Positions 1 through 4,857 of a stretch of 5,603 bases of DNA are shown here, in pieces. The notes under the pieces were generated by a model. That model did not search any database and had not been told where the DNA came from. It saw only the letters and a program-made list of their open reading frames with translations. The stretch's first letter is position 1, and every line of letters begins with the position of its first letter. The position numbers and the translations under genes were made by a program. Source of the DNA: Lutispora sp. (GTDB lineage: Bacteria; Bacillota; Clostridia; Lutisporales; Lutisporaceae); assembly GCA_030834765.1 (NCBI GenBank), contig JAUQXG010000339.1:1-5603 (forward strand), given 5' to 3'.

Positions 1-225
1 CAAGGTGTCACTGGCGTAACAGGAGCTACTGGCCCACAAGGTATTCAAGGTGTCACTGGCGTAACAGGAGCTACTGGTCCACAAGGTATTCAAGGTGTAA
101 CTGGCGTAACAGGAGCAACTGGTCCACAAGGTATTCAAGGTGTAGCTGGCCCTACAGGAGCAACTGGCCCACAAGGTATCCAAGGTGTCACTGGCGTAAC
201 AGGAGCTACTGGTCCACAAGGTATT
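1..225 (+). repeat. Five tandem 45-bp collagen repeats
   Basis: Five in-frame copies of a 45-bp unit (starting at 1, 46, 91, 136 and 181) encode the 15-residue block [15 protein letters not shown]. Copy 4 (136-180) differs, reading [15 protein letters not shown]. The remaining differences are mostly synonymous third-position changes. A partial unit and degenerate Gly-X-Y triplets continue to about 291. The array probably extends upstream of the window. Such near-identical repeats commonly vary in number between strains through slippage or recombination. Confidence 0.9.
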
Positions 226-708
226 CAAGGCATTCAAGGTGTAACTGGTGCAACAGGTCCTACTGGGGCTACTGGTGCCACTGGCCCAGCTTTTAATTCG
301 TATCTAAATGGAGTTATAACAACAAATAAGATAGCAATTCCAGTTGGAGGAACTATTATTTTTGATGCTGTAGATATCGTAGGCCCTGATTTCATTTATA
401 ACCCAATGACAGGTCTATTTACAATTATGTCAACAGGTGTTTATGTAATTGACTGGAAGATGTCCGTTACTCCAGATCCTTTAACCTTCTCTATACAAAT
501 TGATCTGGAAGAATTCCCTAGTGGAACTTTCATTGGCGGTATATCTATTACAGCCACAAATCCAACATTAAACGGCTCTACTATAGTTTATGCTGCAACA
601 GCAGGGGATTCTTTGGGATTTGTTAATAATTCCAATGGTCCAGTTAGTATCGTATTAGCAGGTCTACTTGGACCTATTGGAACTGTATCTATTTTCAGGA
701 TTGCTTAA
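1..708 (+). CDS. Collagen-like (BclA-type) surface protein, 5' end outside window
   Basis: The window opens inside this reading frame, and 235 residues are visible before the TAA. Visible residues 1-97 are uninterrupted Gly-X-Y triplets, many of the GxT form (GAT, GVT), rich in Thr, Gln and Pro, as in bacterial collagen-like triple helices. Residues 98-235 form a non-collagenous domain rich in beta-branched and small residues, ending in VSIFRIA. This is the layout of BclA-type exosporium glycoproteins of Bacillus and Clostridia, whose C-terminal domain folds as a trimeric TNF/C1q-like jelly roll that nucleates the helix; GxT threonines are often glycosylated. Surface or spore location is inferred from the family. 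The N-terminal leader that would settle exosporium targeting is not in the window. A terminator follows directly, so the gene ends its transcript. A non-spore collagen-like adhesin or phage-derived fibre remains possible. Confidence 0.85.
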   Translation, partial: QGVTGVTGATGPQGIQGVTGVTGATGPQGIQGVTGVTGATGPQGIQGVAGPTGATGPQGIQGVTGVTGATGPQGIQGIQGVTGATGPTGATGATGPAFNSYLNGVITTNKIAIPVGGTIIFDAVDIVGPDFIYNPMTGLFTIMSTGVYVIDWKMSVTPDPLTFSIQIDLEEFPSGTFIGGISITATNPTLNGSTIVYAATAGDSLGFVNNSNGPVSIVLAGLLGPIGTVSIFRIA

Positions 709-729
709 AAAAAACTAGATAATTATCTT

Positions 730-757
730 AAAGGCTGCCACTAGGCAGCCTTTTAAC
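730..757 (+). terminator. Rho-independent terminator of the collagen-like gene
   Basis: A 10-bp perfect stem (730-739 with 744-753, arms AAAGGCTGCC and GGCAGCCTTT) closes an ACTA tetraloop 21 bases after the stop codon. It has a GC-rich core and a short T-run. The T-tract is brief (TTTT then AACTAT), so efficiency is uncertain, but position and stem stability make the call solid. The A-rich 5' flank means it could also work weakly on the minus strand. Confidence 0.85.
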
Positions 758-899
758 TATTCATACCTTTTTAAAAAAGAAGCTTATACTTAGCGCAGAT
801 ATCATTAAATATATGGTAGATATACAGACGAAATAAGGCTTTATATAATACACTTTATAATGCCATTAATAAAATAGAAACTGCTATAGATTTAACCAT
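758..899. other. Intergenic, no gene seen
   Basis: This AT-rich stretch between the terminator and the regulatory region of the hemerythrin-like gene contains only very short open frames without ribosome binding sites. I see no RNA gene, insertion element or convincing promoter in it. Confidence 0.6.
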
Positions 900-928
900 G
901 ATTTGGTAACATGCGTTACCGAGAAATC
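900..928 (+). promoter_or_regulatory. GTAAC-N4-GTTAC palindrome, probable Crp/Fnr-type operator
   Basis: GGTAAC (905-910) and GTTACC (915-920) form a perfect inverted repeat around ATGC. Outer arms GATTT (900-904) and AAATC (924-928) extend the symmetry, with a 3-base GAG offset on the right. The 5-4-5 half-site geometry matches Fnr-family operators. I recall GTAAC/GTTAC half-sites being proposed for clostridial HcpR, a nitrosative-stress regulator, but could not check this. The centre (912.5) lies 41.5 bases before a start at 954 if the -10 box is TATTAT at 942-947, the class II activator position. No good -35 box is present, as expected for activator dependence. A hemerythrin-like target would suit an oxygen or nitric-oxide response. 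Confidence 0.55.
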
Positions 929-938
929 TGATGCTTTC

Positions 939-950
939 TATTATTATAAT
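939..950 (+). promoter_or_regulatory. Probable -10 region of the hemerythrin-like gene
   Basis: Overlapping -10-like hexamers lie here: TATTAT (939-944 and 942-947) and TATAAT (945-950). No matching -35 box is found 16-18 bases upstream, where the palindrome at 900-928 sits instead. Part of this stretch also lies in an imperfect inverted repeat (931-960, outer arms ATGCTTT and AAAGCAT) that could fold in the DNA or the early leader. Confidence 0.4.
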
Positions 951-1011
951 AATAAAGCATTAATAATACATAAATTTAACTCCAATAATAGAAAACGAAA
1001 GGGTGAATCAT

Positions 1012-1425
1012 ATGAATAATCTAGTCATGCTCCGCAAGCAGCATACAGAAGTATTAGAAATTATGAGTAACATTGATACTTTAATAAAGAAGAATGCTCT
1101 AGATACTATGGCAAAAGATATTGCATATAACATAAATACTCTGTCAGGCAAGTTAAAAATGCACCTGATGTCAGAAGATAAATTCTTGTACCCGAACCTT
1201 GTGAATAGCGATAGCAAAGATATAAAGGATATTGCACATACTTTTTATAATGAAATGGGCGATGTTGCTGAAATATTTACATCTTTTGTACAGAAATATA
1301 ATGTGCCTTCTAAAATCCTTCAGAATAGAGAAACCTTTCATATAGAAAGTAAAGAAGTATTTCATCTTGTAACCGCTAGGATCAATAAAGAAGATATTAA
1401 ATTGTATCCCTTACTTGAAAAGTAA
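1012..1425 (+). CDS. Hemerythrin-like (HHE domain) di-iron protein
   Basis: A 137-residue, mostly helical protein carrying the spaced His/Glu ligands of the hemerythrin/HHE family: H11 (KQH), H51-x3-E55 in helix 2, H76 with E81 in helix 3, and H118 plus E127 near the C-terminal EDIKLYPLLE, a typical ending of the fold. Such four-helix bundles bind a non-heme di-iron site and act in oxygen or nitric-oxide sensing, binding or iron-cluster protection. There is no signal peptide, so it is cytoplasmic. Length fits a single-domain member. I start at ATG 1012 because AAAGGGTGA (998-1006) is a good Shine-Dalgarno with a 5-base spacer. The in-frame GTG at 1003 lies inside that site and cannot be the start. 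The gene is alone in its transcript, and the upstream palindrome suggests redox or NO control. The exact role is not determinable from sequence. Confidence 0.85.
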   Translation: MNNLVMLRKQHTEVLEIMSNIDTLIKKNALDTMAKDIAYNINTLSGKLKMHLMSEDKFLYPNLVNSDSKDIKDIAHTFYNEMGDVAEIFTSFVQKYNVPSKILQNRETFHIESKEVFHLVTARINKEDIKLYPLLEK

Positions 1426-1520
1426 GTCCTATGCCTAGCAGCATACCTCAAGCTTAGTAGTTAGTATTCATAACAAAAATGCTTGGAAGATATTTTCTTA
1501 GAATCCCTACCTATGTAGAT

Positions 1521-2675
1521 CTAATCTAATAAATAATCTACTACATCAATAATCTGAGAATCTGCCATGTATACCCTGGGTACTCTCCTGCTTACAATGC
1601 TAAGAATTTCATTTCTGTTTGTTTGGACTTTTTTAGCCAACTCGTTTACAGAGATATTTTGCTGCTGGCCTACTCCAAATAGAAGCACTTCATCATTCAC
1701 TTGGGCTTCTGGTATATTGGTAAGATTAACCATACACTGATCCATGCAGATGGTTCCGATAATGGGAGCCCGCTTTCCTCTTATGCTTACTTCTCCCTTG
1801 CCAGAAAGCCCCCTCATATAACCATCTGAATACCCAACTGCTATTGTGCCAATCCTGCATTTATCCGGTGCAACAAAAACAGGGTCATATCCAACCCATT
1901 CACCTTTTTTTATCTTTTCAATTCTCGTTATTTGAGTTTTAAAGGTCATCGCTGGTTTTAAACTGATTACATCCTTATACAGACCATCAGTGGTCACTCC
2001 GAAAATAAATCCGCCAAGTCTCACCATATCAAGGTCAAAGCTTGGATACAGCACCATTCCATTGCTGTCGCTGATATGCCTTATAGGAATATGCACTCCT
2101 CTAGCTTCAATTTCATCTATCATATCCATAAATACCTTAAATTGTACTTGATCCGCTTCCAGTGTCGTTAAAGCAAGATGGCTATAAATACCTTCTACGT
2201 TGATATTGTTCAATCGGCATATATTCATAATGGTATCTACAGCTTTAGGTCCCGGCTTTAATCCAAGCCTGTTTAATCCAGTATCAAGCTTTATATGAAT
2301 CACTGCCTTCTCATTGAGTCGTCCTGCCATATCCGATAATTTTCGTGCCTGCTCCATACTGAATACTGTCAGAGTAATCCCATTTCTCACTCCTATTGAC
2401 AAATACTCATCGGGAGTATAACCCATCACTATAATCGGTATCTCAGCAAAATGCCTTCGGAGCTCTAAAGCCTCTGATAAGCAAGCAACAGCCAGTTGAT
2501 CTATTTTGTTCTTAATCAGAACCCTTGCAATCTGAATCGCTCCATGCCCGTATGCATTTGCTTTTAGCACCGCTGCTATCTTGGTATTTTTCGGTAATAT
2601 TTTTCTGGCTTCACAGAAGTTATGTTCAATGCAGTCAAGATCTATCTCCACCCATGTGTTTCTCATTCTTATCAT
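1521..2675 (-). CDS. alr: Alanine racemase
   Basis: PLP-dependent enzyme interconverting L- and D-alanine, supplying D-Ala for peptidoglycan; 384 residues is normal length. Visible motifs: the PLP-lysine segment VLKANAYGHG (K38, Y42) at the start of the TIM barrel; HIKLDTGLNRLG, holding the lysine that is carbamylated and the arginine near the active site in characterised Alr; HISDSNG for phosphate binding; MVRLGGFIFG, whose Arg contacts the pyridine nitrogen; GYSDGY with the second catalytic base Tyr; and ICMDQCMV of the C-terminal beta domain. ATG 2675 is chosen because TCCTCT on the + strand (2683-2688) gives AGAGGA 7 bases upstream and the protein then begins MIRMRNTWVEIDLD, as in homologues. 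An in-frame TTG at 2696 has an even better GAAAGGAG site (2705-2712). It lies 63 bases after the hydrolase gene with no terminator between, so an operon is likely. A spore-associated racemase is possible, not shown. Confidence 0.95.
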   Translation of the reverse strand: MIRMRNTWVEIDLDCIEHNFCEARKILPKNTKIAAVLKANAYGHGAIQIARVLIKNKIDQLAVACLSEALELRRHFAEIPIIVMGYTPDEYLSIGVRNGITLTVFSMEQARKLSDMAGRLNEKAVIHIKLDTGLNRLGLKPGPKAVDTIMNICRLNNINVEGIYSHLALTTLEADQVQFKVFMDMIDEIEARGVHIPIRHISDSNGMVLYPSFDLDMVRLGGFIFGVTTDGLYKDVISLKPAMTFKTQITRIEKIKKGEWVGYDPVFVAPDKCRIGTIAVGYSDGYMRGLSGKGEVSIRGKRAPIIGTICMDQCMVNLTNIPEAQVNDEVLLFGVGQQQNISVNELAKKVQTNRNEILSIVSRRVPRVYMADSQIIDVVDYLLD

Positions 2676-2693
2676 CTTGAAGTCCTCTTGTAT

Positions 2694-2712
2694 CAATTGC
2701 TTTACTCCTTTC
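2694..2712 (-). promoter_or_regulatory. Second ribosome binding site and TTG start ahead of alr
   Basis: On the minus strand GAAAGGAG (2712-2705) sits 8 bases before TTG (2696-2694), which is in frame with alr and would add seven residues (LIQEDFK) ahead of ATG 2675. The annotated ATG has its own AGAGGA site. Either this is the true start or the two sites offer alternative initiation. N-terminal peptide data would decide. Confidence 0.5.
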
Positions 2713-2738
2713 AACCGCAGTAAGTTTGCCTATTTTTT

Positions 2739-3494
2739 TTATTTTACAGAGTCTGATGCTCTATTTAGTTTATATGCAGCAGCAGCTTGTGTAAAATCTT
2801 TAAATAGCTTTAAGAAAGCTGGATACTTCTTAGTCAGGCATTCAGGATGCCATTGTACGCCAAGCAAATATCTATCTTCCGTACTTTCAATAGATTCAAT
2901 GATATGATCAGATGAAAGAGCACCTACTACAAGATTACTGCCAAGGGTTTTTACAGCTTGATGGTGAAATGAATTTACATACAGCTTCTCTTCTCCAAGA
3001 ATATTCTTCAGCCTGCTCCCCTCAACTATATTTACAGAATGATAAAGCTCATCTTCGGGCGTATCATTGGGGTAGTGTCCAAAGGAATCTGGTATTTGTC
3101 TGTTTATATCTTGATAAAGCCTGCCTCCCAGTGCAACGTTTATCAATTGACTTCCTCTGCATATTCCGAATATAGGCATACCTTTTTCATAAGCTCTTTT
3201 AAAAAGACCTAGCTCATATTTATCTTTGTAGGGTACTATCCCGTTTATCTCCTTTAGAGGTTCTTCTCCGTAGCATCTTGGATTTATATCAGCCCCTCCA
3301 GTAAATAATATCCCATCTAACATTTCAATATAATAATCATAGTCGTCTTCATCTTCAATAGTCGGTATATTTACAGGAATACCTCCCGCTGCAAATACTG
3401 AGTATATGTAATCTGTTACAACACTACAATATGCACCCTTCTCACGTTGATATGAAGTTAATCCTATAATGGGCTTATTCATTTTCTCTCTCAT
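2739..3494 (-). CDS. Class I glutamine amidotransferase-like gamma-glutamyl hydrolase (peptidase C26, PuuD-like)
   Basis: A 251-residue stand-alone member of the family that includes PuuD, which hydrolyses gamma-glutamyl-GABA. Residues 8-14 (PIIGLTS) are the usual N-terminal strand; LFTGGADINP (63-72) matches the family GG-D-P segment; the nucleophile elbow is GICRGSQ with C112; NSFHHQAVK (174-182) is the conserved His-rich loop; and GVQWHPE supplies H216 and E218, completing the triad. The protein is cytoplasmic, with no partner synthetase domain. The substrate is not evident: a gamma-glutamyl amide or gamma-glutamyl peptide is the family expectation. ATG 3494 is preferred because GAGGGG lies 6 bases upstream; ATG 3482 (MNKPIIG) is an alternative with a weaker GAGAG site. 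alr follows on the same strand, suggesting co-transcription, so a role in releasing or recycling alanine-containing or D-amino-acid gamma-glutamyl compounds is conceivable but inferred. Confidence 0.85.
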   Translation of the reverse strand: MREKMNKPIIGLTSYQREKGAYCSVVTDYIYSVFAAGGIPVNIPTIEDEDDYDYYIEMLDGILFTGGADINPRCYGEEPLKEINGIVPYKDKYELGLFKRAYEKGMPIFGICRGSQLINVALGGRLYQDINRQIPDSFGHYPNDTPEDELYHSVNIVEGSRLKNILGEEKLYVNSFHHQAVKTLGSNLVVGALSSDHIIESIESTEDRYLLGVQWHPECLTKKYPAFLKLFKDFTQAAAAYKLNRASDSVK

Positions 3495-3512
3495 AAAACA
3501 CCCCTCACAATC

Positions 3513-3547
3513 TGATCAAGCCAACTCCTAGTCAGGCAGCCTAATCA
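3513..3547 (-). promoter_or_regulatory. Leader stem-loop of the hydrolase-alr operon
   Basis: In the minus-strand leader TGATTAGGCT (3547-3538) can pair over 10 positions, three of them G-U, with GGCTTGATCA (3522-3513) around a 15-base loop. It lies between the predicted promoter and the ribosome binding site. There is no T-run, so it is not a terminator. It could be a regulatory or mRNA-stabilising stem, or chance. I do not recognise a known riboswitch class. Confidence 0.3.
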
Positions 3548-3580
3548 AGTATTTTGATAAATTACCCTTTATAATATACT

Positions 3581-3608
3581 ATATAACATGTAGCTAATAG
3601 ATTGTCCA
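3581..3608 (-). promoter_or_regulatory. Possible sigma-A promoter of the hydrolase-alr operon
   Basis: On the minus strand TGGACA (3608-3603) is followed after 16 bases by TTATAT (3586-3581), with TATAGT (3584-3579) as an overlapping alternative at 18. Either would give a leader of roughly 80 bases. The region is very AT-rich, so chance matches are common. Confidence 0.35.
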
Positions 3609-3781
3609 TGTTTTTTGCATATGCAGTTGTGATTATTTTTACTTCCTCAATTTTAGCATCCTTCTATTTTCTGATTTTTTTCATCCAAACTTTTTATTTT
3701 CAAAATTAATATCCCTTTCAGTTACAACTTCCTTAATAATGATTTTAAAAAGGATATATAATGAGTAATTTCAAATATATT

Positions 3782-4036
3782 TCATATAATAAAAAAAGAA
3801 CAGCAACTCGAATTATTATCAGAGCTACTGTCTTTATATTTCTGTTTTCTTTTATATGAGCCTTTACCTTTCTTGGATTTATGGACTGAAGAAAAGATTC
3901 CTTTAGGGTTAAAATTCCTATCAGACTTTAGTGCTGCTAATGGATCTACTTTTACGTAAATTTTATTGCCCTTTTCAGTTACCGTAGCCCCATTAACTAT
4001 TGTTACCTTTTCTTTACTATTGTAATGTTTTTTCAC
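3782..4036 (-). CDS. arfA: ArfA/BrfA-like alternative ribosome-rescue factor
   Basis: A small, very basic 84-residue protein. Residues 55-64, KKGKGSYKRK, match the conserved C-terminal basic motif of E. coli ArfA (KKGKGSYMRK from memory), and the preceding DPLAALKSDRNF (31-42) resembles ArfA's EALLHDPLF helix region. ArfA and the B. subtilis factor BrfA bind ribosomes stalled on stop-less mRNA, place the basic tail in the empty mRNA channel and recruit release factor 2, backing up tmRNA. After residue 68 comes a low-complexity Ser/Asn/Asp stretch and a hydrophobic CCSFFII end, comparable to the destabilising hydrophobic tail of full-length ArfA. As in arfA and brfA, a terminator lies within the frame before the stop codon. 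The start is GTG 4036, 6 bases after TAGGAGGG (4050-4043). Cytoplasmic. Family membership is inferred from motif, size, charge and terminator together; no alignment was run. Confidence 0.75.
   Translation of the reverse strand: MKKHYNSKEKVTIVNGATVTEKGNKIYVKVDPLAALKSDRNFNPKGIFSSVHKSKKGKGSYKRKQKYKDSSSDNNSSCCSFFII
3791..3832 (-). terminator. Intrinsic terminator embedded in the arfA-like coding sequence
   Basis: On the minus strand GACAGTAGCTC (3832-3822) pairs at all 11 positions (three G-U) with GAGTTGCTGTT (3809-3799) around a 12-base loop, followed by C and seven T (3797-3791). The stem starts at codon 69 and the T-run encodes Ser80-Phe82. The stop codon (3784-3782) lies beyond it, so terminated transcripts lack a stop codon. 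On the plus strand the G-U pairs become A-C mismatches, so the signal is minus-strand specific. Confidence 0.8.
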
Positions 4037-4067
4037 TGAAATCCCTCCTATAATCTATTATATCTAT

Positions 4068-4097
4068 ATTATACAGGCTAAGATGCAATAAGTTCAA
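4068..4097 (-). promoter_or_regulatory. Sigma-A promoter of the arfA-like gene
   Basis: TTGAAC (4097-4092), an 18-base spacer and a perfect TATAAT (4073-4068) on the minus strand predict a start near 4061, about 25 bases before the translation start, with TAGGAGGG between. A second TATAAT (4062-4057) lies just downstream. The promoter is back-to-back with the plus-strand promoter at 4131-4159. Confidence 0.65.
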
Positions 4098-4130
4098 GTA
4101 TTGTCTGCTCTCGCATCCATAATCCTTATA

Positions 4131-4159
4131 TTGTAAGCCTTATATTTTTCTTTTATAAT
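4131..4159 (+). promoter_or_regulatory. Near-consensus sigma-A promoter of the 42-residue membrane peptide
   Basis: TTGTAA (4131-4136), exactly 17 bases, then TATAAT (4154-4159). The predicted transcription start is near 4166, leaving a short leader before the AGAGGTG site at 4182-4188. Confidence 0.7.
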
Positions 4160-4192
4160 TATATTAATAGTCATTATAAAAAGAGGTGCTTT

Positions 4193-4321
4193 ATGAAAAC
4201 GACATTAGGACTTTTAGTCATTTTCATGTTATATATAATTGGTGGGATAATTATTTATACATTAGCAAGTTTCTTAGTTTCACAACTCTTTCGCTTTTTT
4301 CGGAAATCACAAGATAAATAG
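4193..4321 (+). CDS. Small single-pass membrane peptide (42 aa)
   Basis: ATG at 4193 opens a 42-codon frame ending in TAG. Support: a good AAAGAGGTG ribosome binding site (4180-4188) with GAGG 6 bases from the ATG, and a TTGTAA-N17-TATAAT promoter just upstream. Residues 5-31 are almost entirely hydrophobic, with a GG pair at 17-18, enough for one membrane span; the end, RFFRKSQDK, is basic, so by the positive-inside rule the C-terminus probably faces the cytoplasm. I recognise no family. It is divergent from the arfA-like gene with about 156 bases between starts. Candidate roles for such peptides include membrane-protein modulation, stress or toxin-type activity; nothing in the sequence selects among them. 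No terminator is evident downstream. Confidence 0.6.
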   Translation: MKTTLGLLVIFMLYIIGGIIIYTLASFLVSQLFRFFRKSQDK

Positions 4322-4445
4322 TGTCTAGATAACATTTCAAAAGAATATAAGTTTAAGTAAAACTCCCTTGATTTTTCTCTTGTTCATTTTATCAAGCTAA
4401 TGTACATTTTAAAAATGATGTGATGTTCGATATTTTTAAATTATA
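4322..4445. other. Intergenic, no feature seen
   Basis: This lies between the convergent ends of the 42-residue peptide gene and the 61-residue gene. Only a short AT-only inverted repeat (4405-4417) is visible; I see no convincing terminator for either gene. Confidence 0.5.
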
Positions 4446-4631
4446 CTAGTCTTCATTTTTTTCAATAACAATATATGCCTGTCCTGAGATTATACTTTCG
4501 CCTAGAGCACATGCAGATATATGCTTAACTTTCCAACCTTCTTCTAAATACCTGTTTACGATATCCAAGCCATCATCTTTTTTTGCACCTATACATTTTC
4601 CATTACTCATAACCCATATTACCTTTTCCAT
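4446..4631 (-). CDS. Small conserved-looking protein of unknown function (61 aa)
   Basis: Begins MEKVIWVMSNGKCIG and contains NRYLEEGWKVKHISAC (residues about 26-41), ending in a strand, QAYIVIEKNED. The arrangement of strand, helix with LxEGWxV, then a hydrophobic strand resembles small DUF4177-type proteins, but this is only a pattern likeness. It is soluble, with no signal or membrane segment, and has two cysteines. The ribosome binding site is TAGGAGGAGAG (4649-4639). ATG 4631 is preferred; an in-frame TTG at 4637, two codons earlier, sits 5 bases after AGGAGG and is a fair alternative, giving 63 residues. It has its own leader with a 22-bp palindrome, so it is probably transcribed separately from the HAD gene upstream. 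Function unknown. Confidence 0.7.
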   Translation of the reverse strand: MEKVIWVMSNGKCIGAKKDDGLDIVNRYLEEGWKVKHISACALGESIISGQAYIVIEKNED

Positions 4632-4662
4632 TACCAAACTCTCCTCCTATATAATTTATTTA

Positions 4663-4684
4663 ATTATGTGCAATTGCACATAAT
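4663..4684. promoter_or_regulatory. 22-bp perfect palindrome in the leader of the 61-residue gene
   Basis: The half ATTATGTGCAA (4663-4673) is followed directly by its exact reverse complement (4674-4684). A further related half-site, ATTATGCA, lies at 4691-4698, so CATAATA (4679-4685) also pairs with TATTATG (4690-4696). The palindrome lies between a possible promoter (4698-4725, minus) and the ribosome binding site, a typical repressor-operator position. In RNA it would fold as an AU-rich hairpin. I cannot assign a regulator. Confidence 0.6.
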
Positions 4685-4697
4685 AATACTATTATGC

Positions 4698-4725
4698 AGT
4701 ATATGGATAATTAGCAGTTGGTAAA
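4698..4725 (-). promoter_or_regulatory. Possible promoter of the 61-residue gene
   Basis: On the minus strand TTTACC (4725-4720), 16 bases, then TATACT (4703-4698). The start would fall near 4691, placing the palindrome just inside the transcript. Several other AT-rich -10-like hexamers occur nearby, so this is one candidate among a few. Confidence 0.35.
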
Positions 4726-4754
4726 CCGATGATTATTTATGGTAAGCTTCACCG

Positions 4755-4783
4755 TATCAATTATCAACTAAACTATCAATTAT
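4755..4783. repeat. Short direct repeat TATCAATTAT
   Basis: TATCAATTAT occurs at 4755-4764 and 4774-4783, with starts 19 bases apart (nearly two helical turns), and TATCAA once more at 4762-4767. It lies in the gap between the HAD gene and the 61-residue gene. It could be a regulator-binding pair or simple AT-rich redundancy. Confidence 0.35.
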
Positions 4784-4827
4784 TCCAAACAAGAATTGCT
4801 TGTAACAAATAAGTAAACCTGCTTAAC

Positions 4828-4849
4828 AAAATATCATCATTGATATTCT
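4828..4849 (-). terminator. Weak hairpin after the HAD gene, possible terminator
   Basis: Nine bases after the HAD stop codon the minus strand can fold AGAATATCA (4849-4841... arm) with TGATATTTT (4836-4828) around ATGA, one pair being G-U. The stem is AU-rich and the T-run is short (TTTTGTT), so termination would be partial at best. Confidence 0.35.
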
Positions 4850-4857
4850 GCTATAAC

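Noticed and set aside
1003..1011. GTG at 1003 as the start of the hemerythrin-like gene
   Set aside because: It lies inside the Shine-Dalgarno GGGTGA that correctly serves ATG 1012.
1008..1365. Minus-strand frames opposite the hemerythrin-like gene
   Set aside because: No ribosome binding sites or domain signal; they are shadows of the well-supported plus-strand gene.
1410..1426. 7-bp hairpin CTTACTT-GAA-AAGTAAG at the end of the hemerythrin-like gene as a terminator
   Set aside because: No T-run follows on either strand, and the stem is short and AU-rich.
1449..1486. CAAGC...GCTTG inverted repeat in the alr/hemerythrin convergence
   Set aside because: Five base pairs with a 28-base loop; not a credible terminator.
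2581..3175. Plus-strand frames across alr and the hydrolase gene
   Set aside because: Antisense to clearly conserved enzymes, with compositionally odd translations and no start signals.
3608..3709. 33-codon plus-strand frame encoding a hydrophobic Phe-rich peptide
   Set aside because: No Shine-Dalgarno and no good promoter; T-rich DNA gives hydrophobic frames by chance.
4405..4417. CATTTT-A-AAAATG inverted repeat as a terminator
   Set aside because: AT-only stem with a one-base loop cannot form a stable hairpin.
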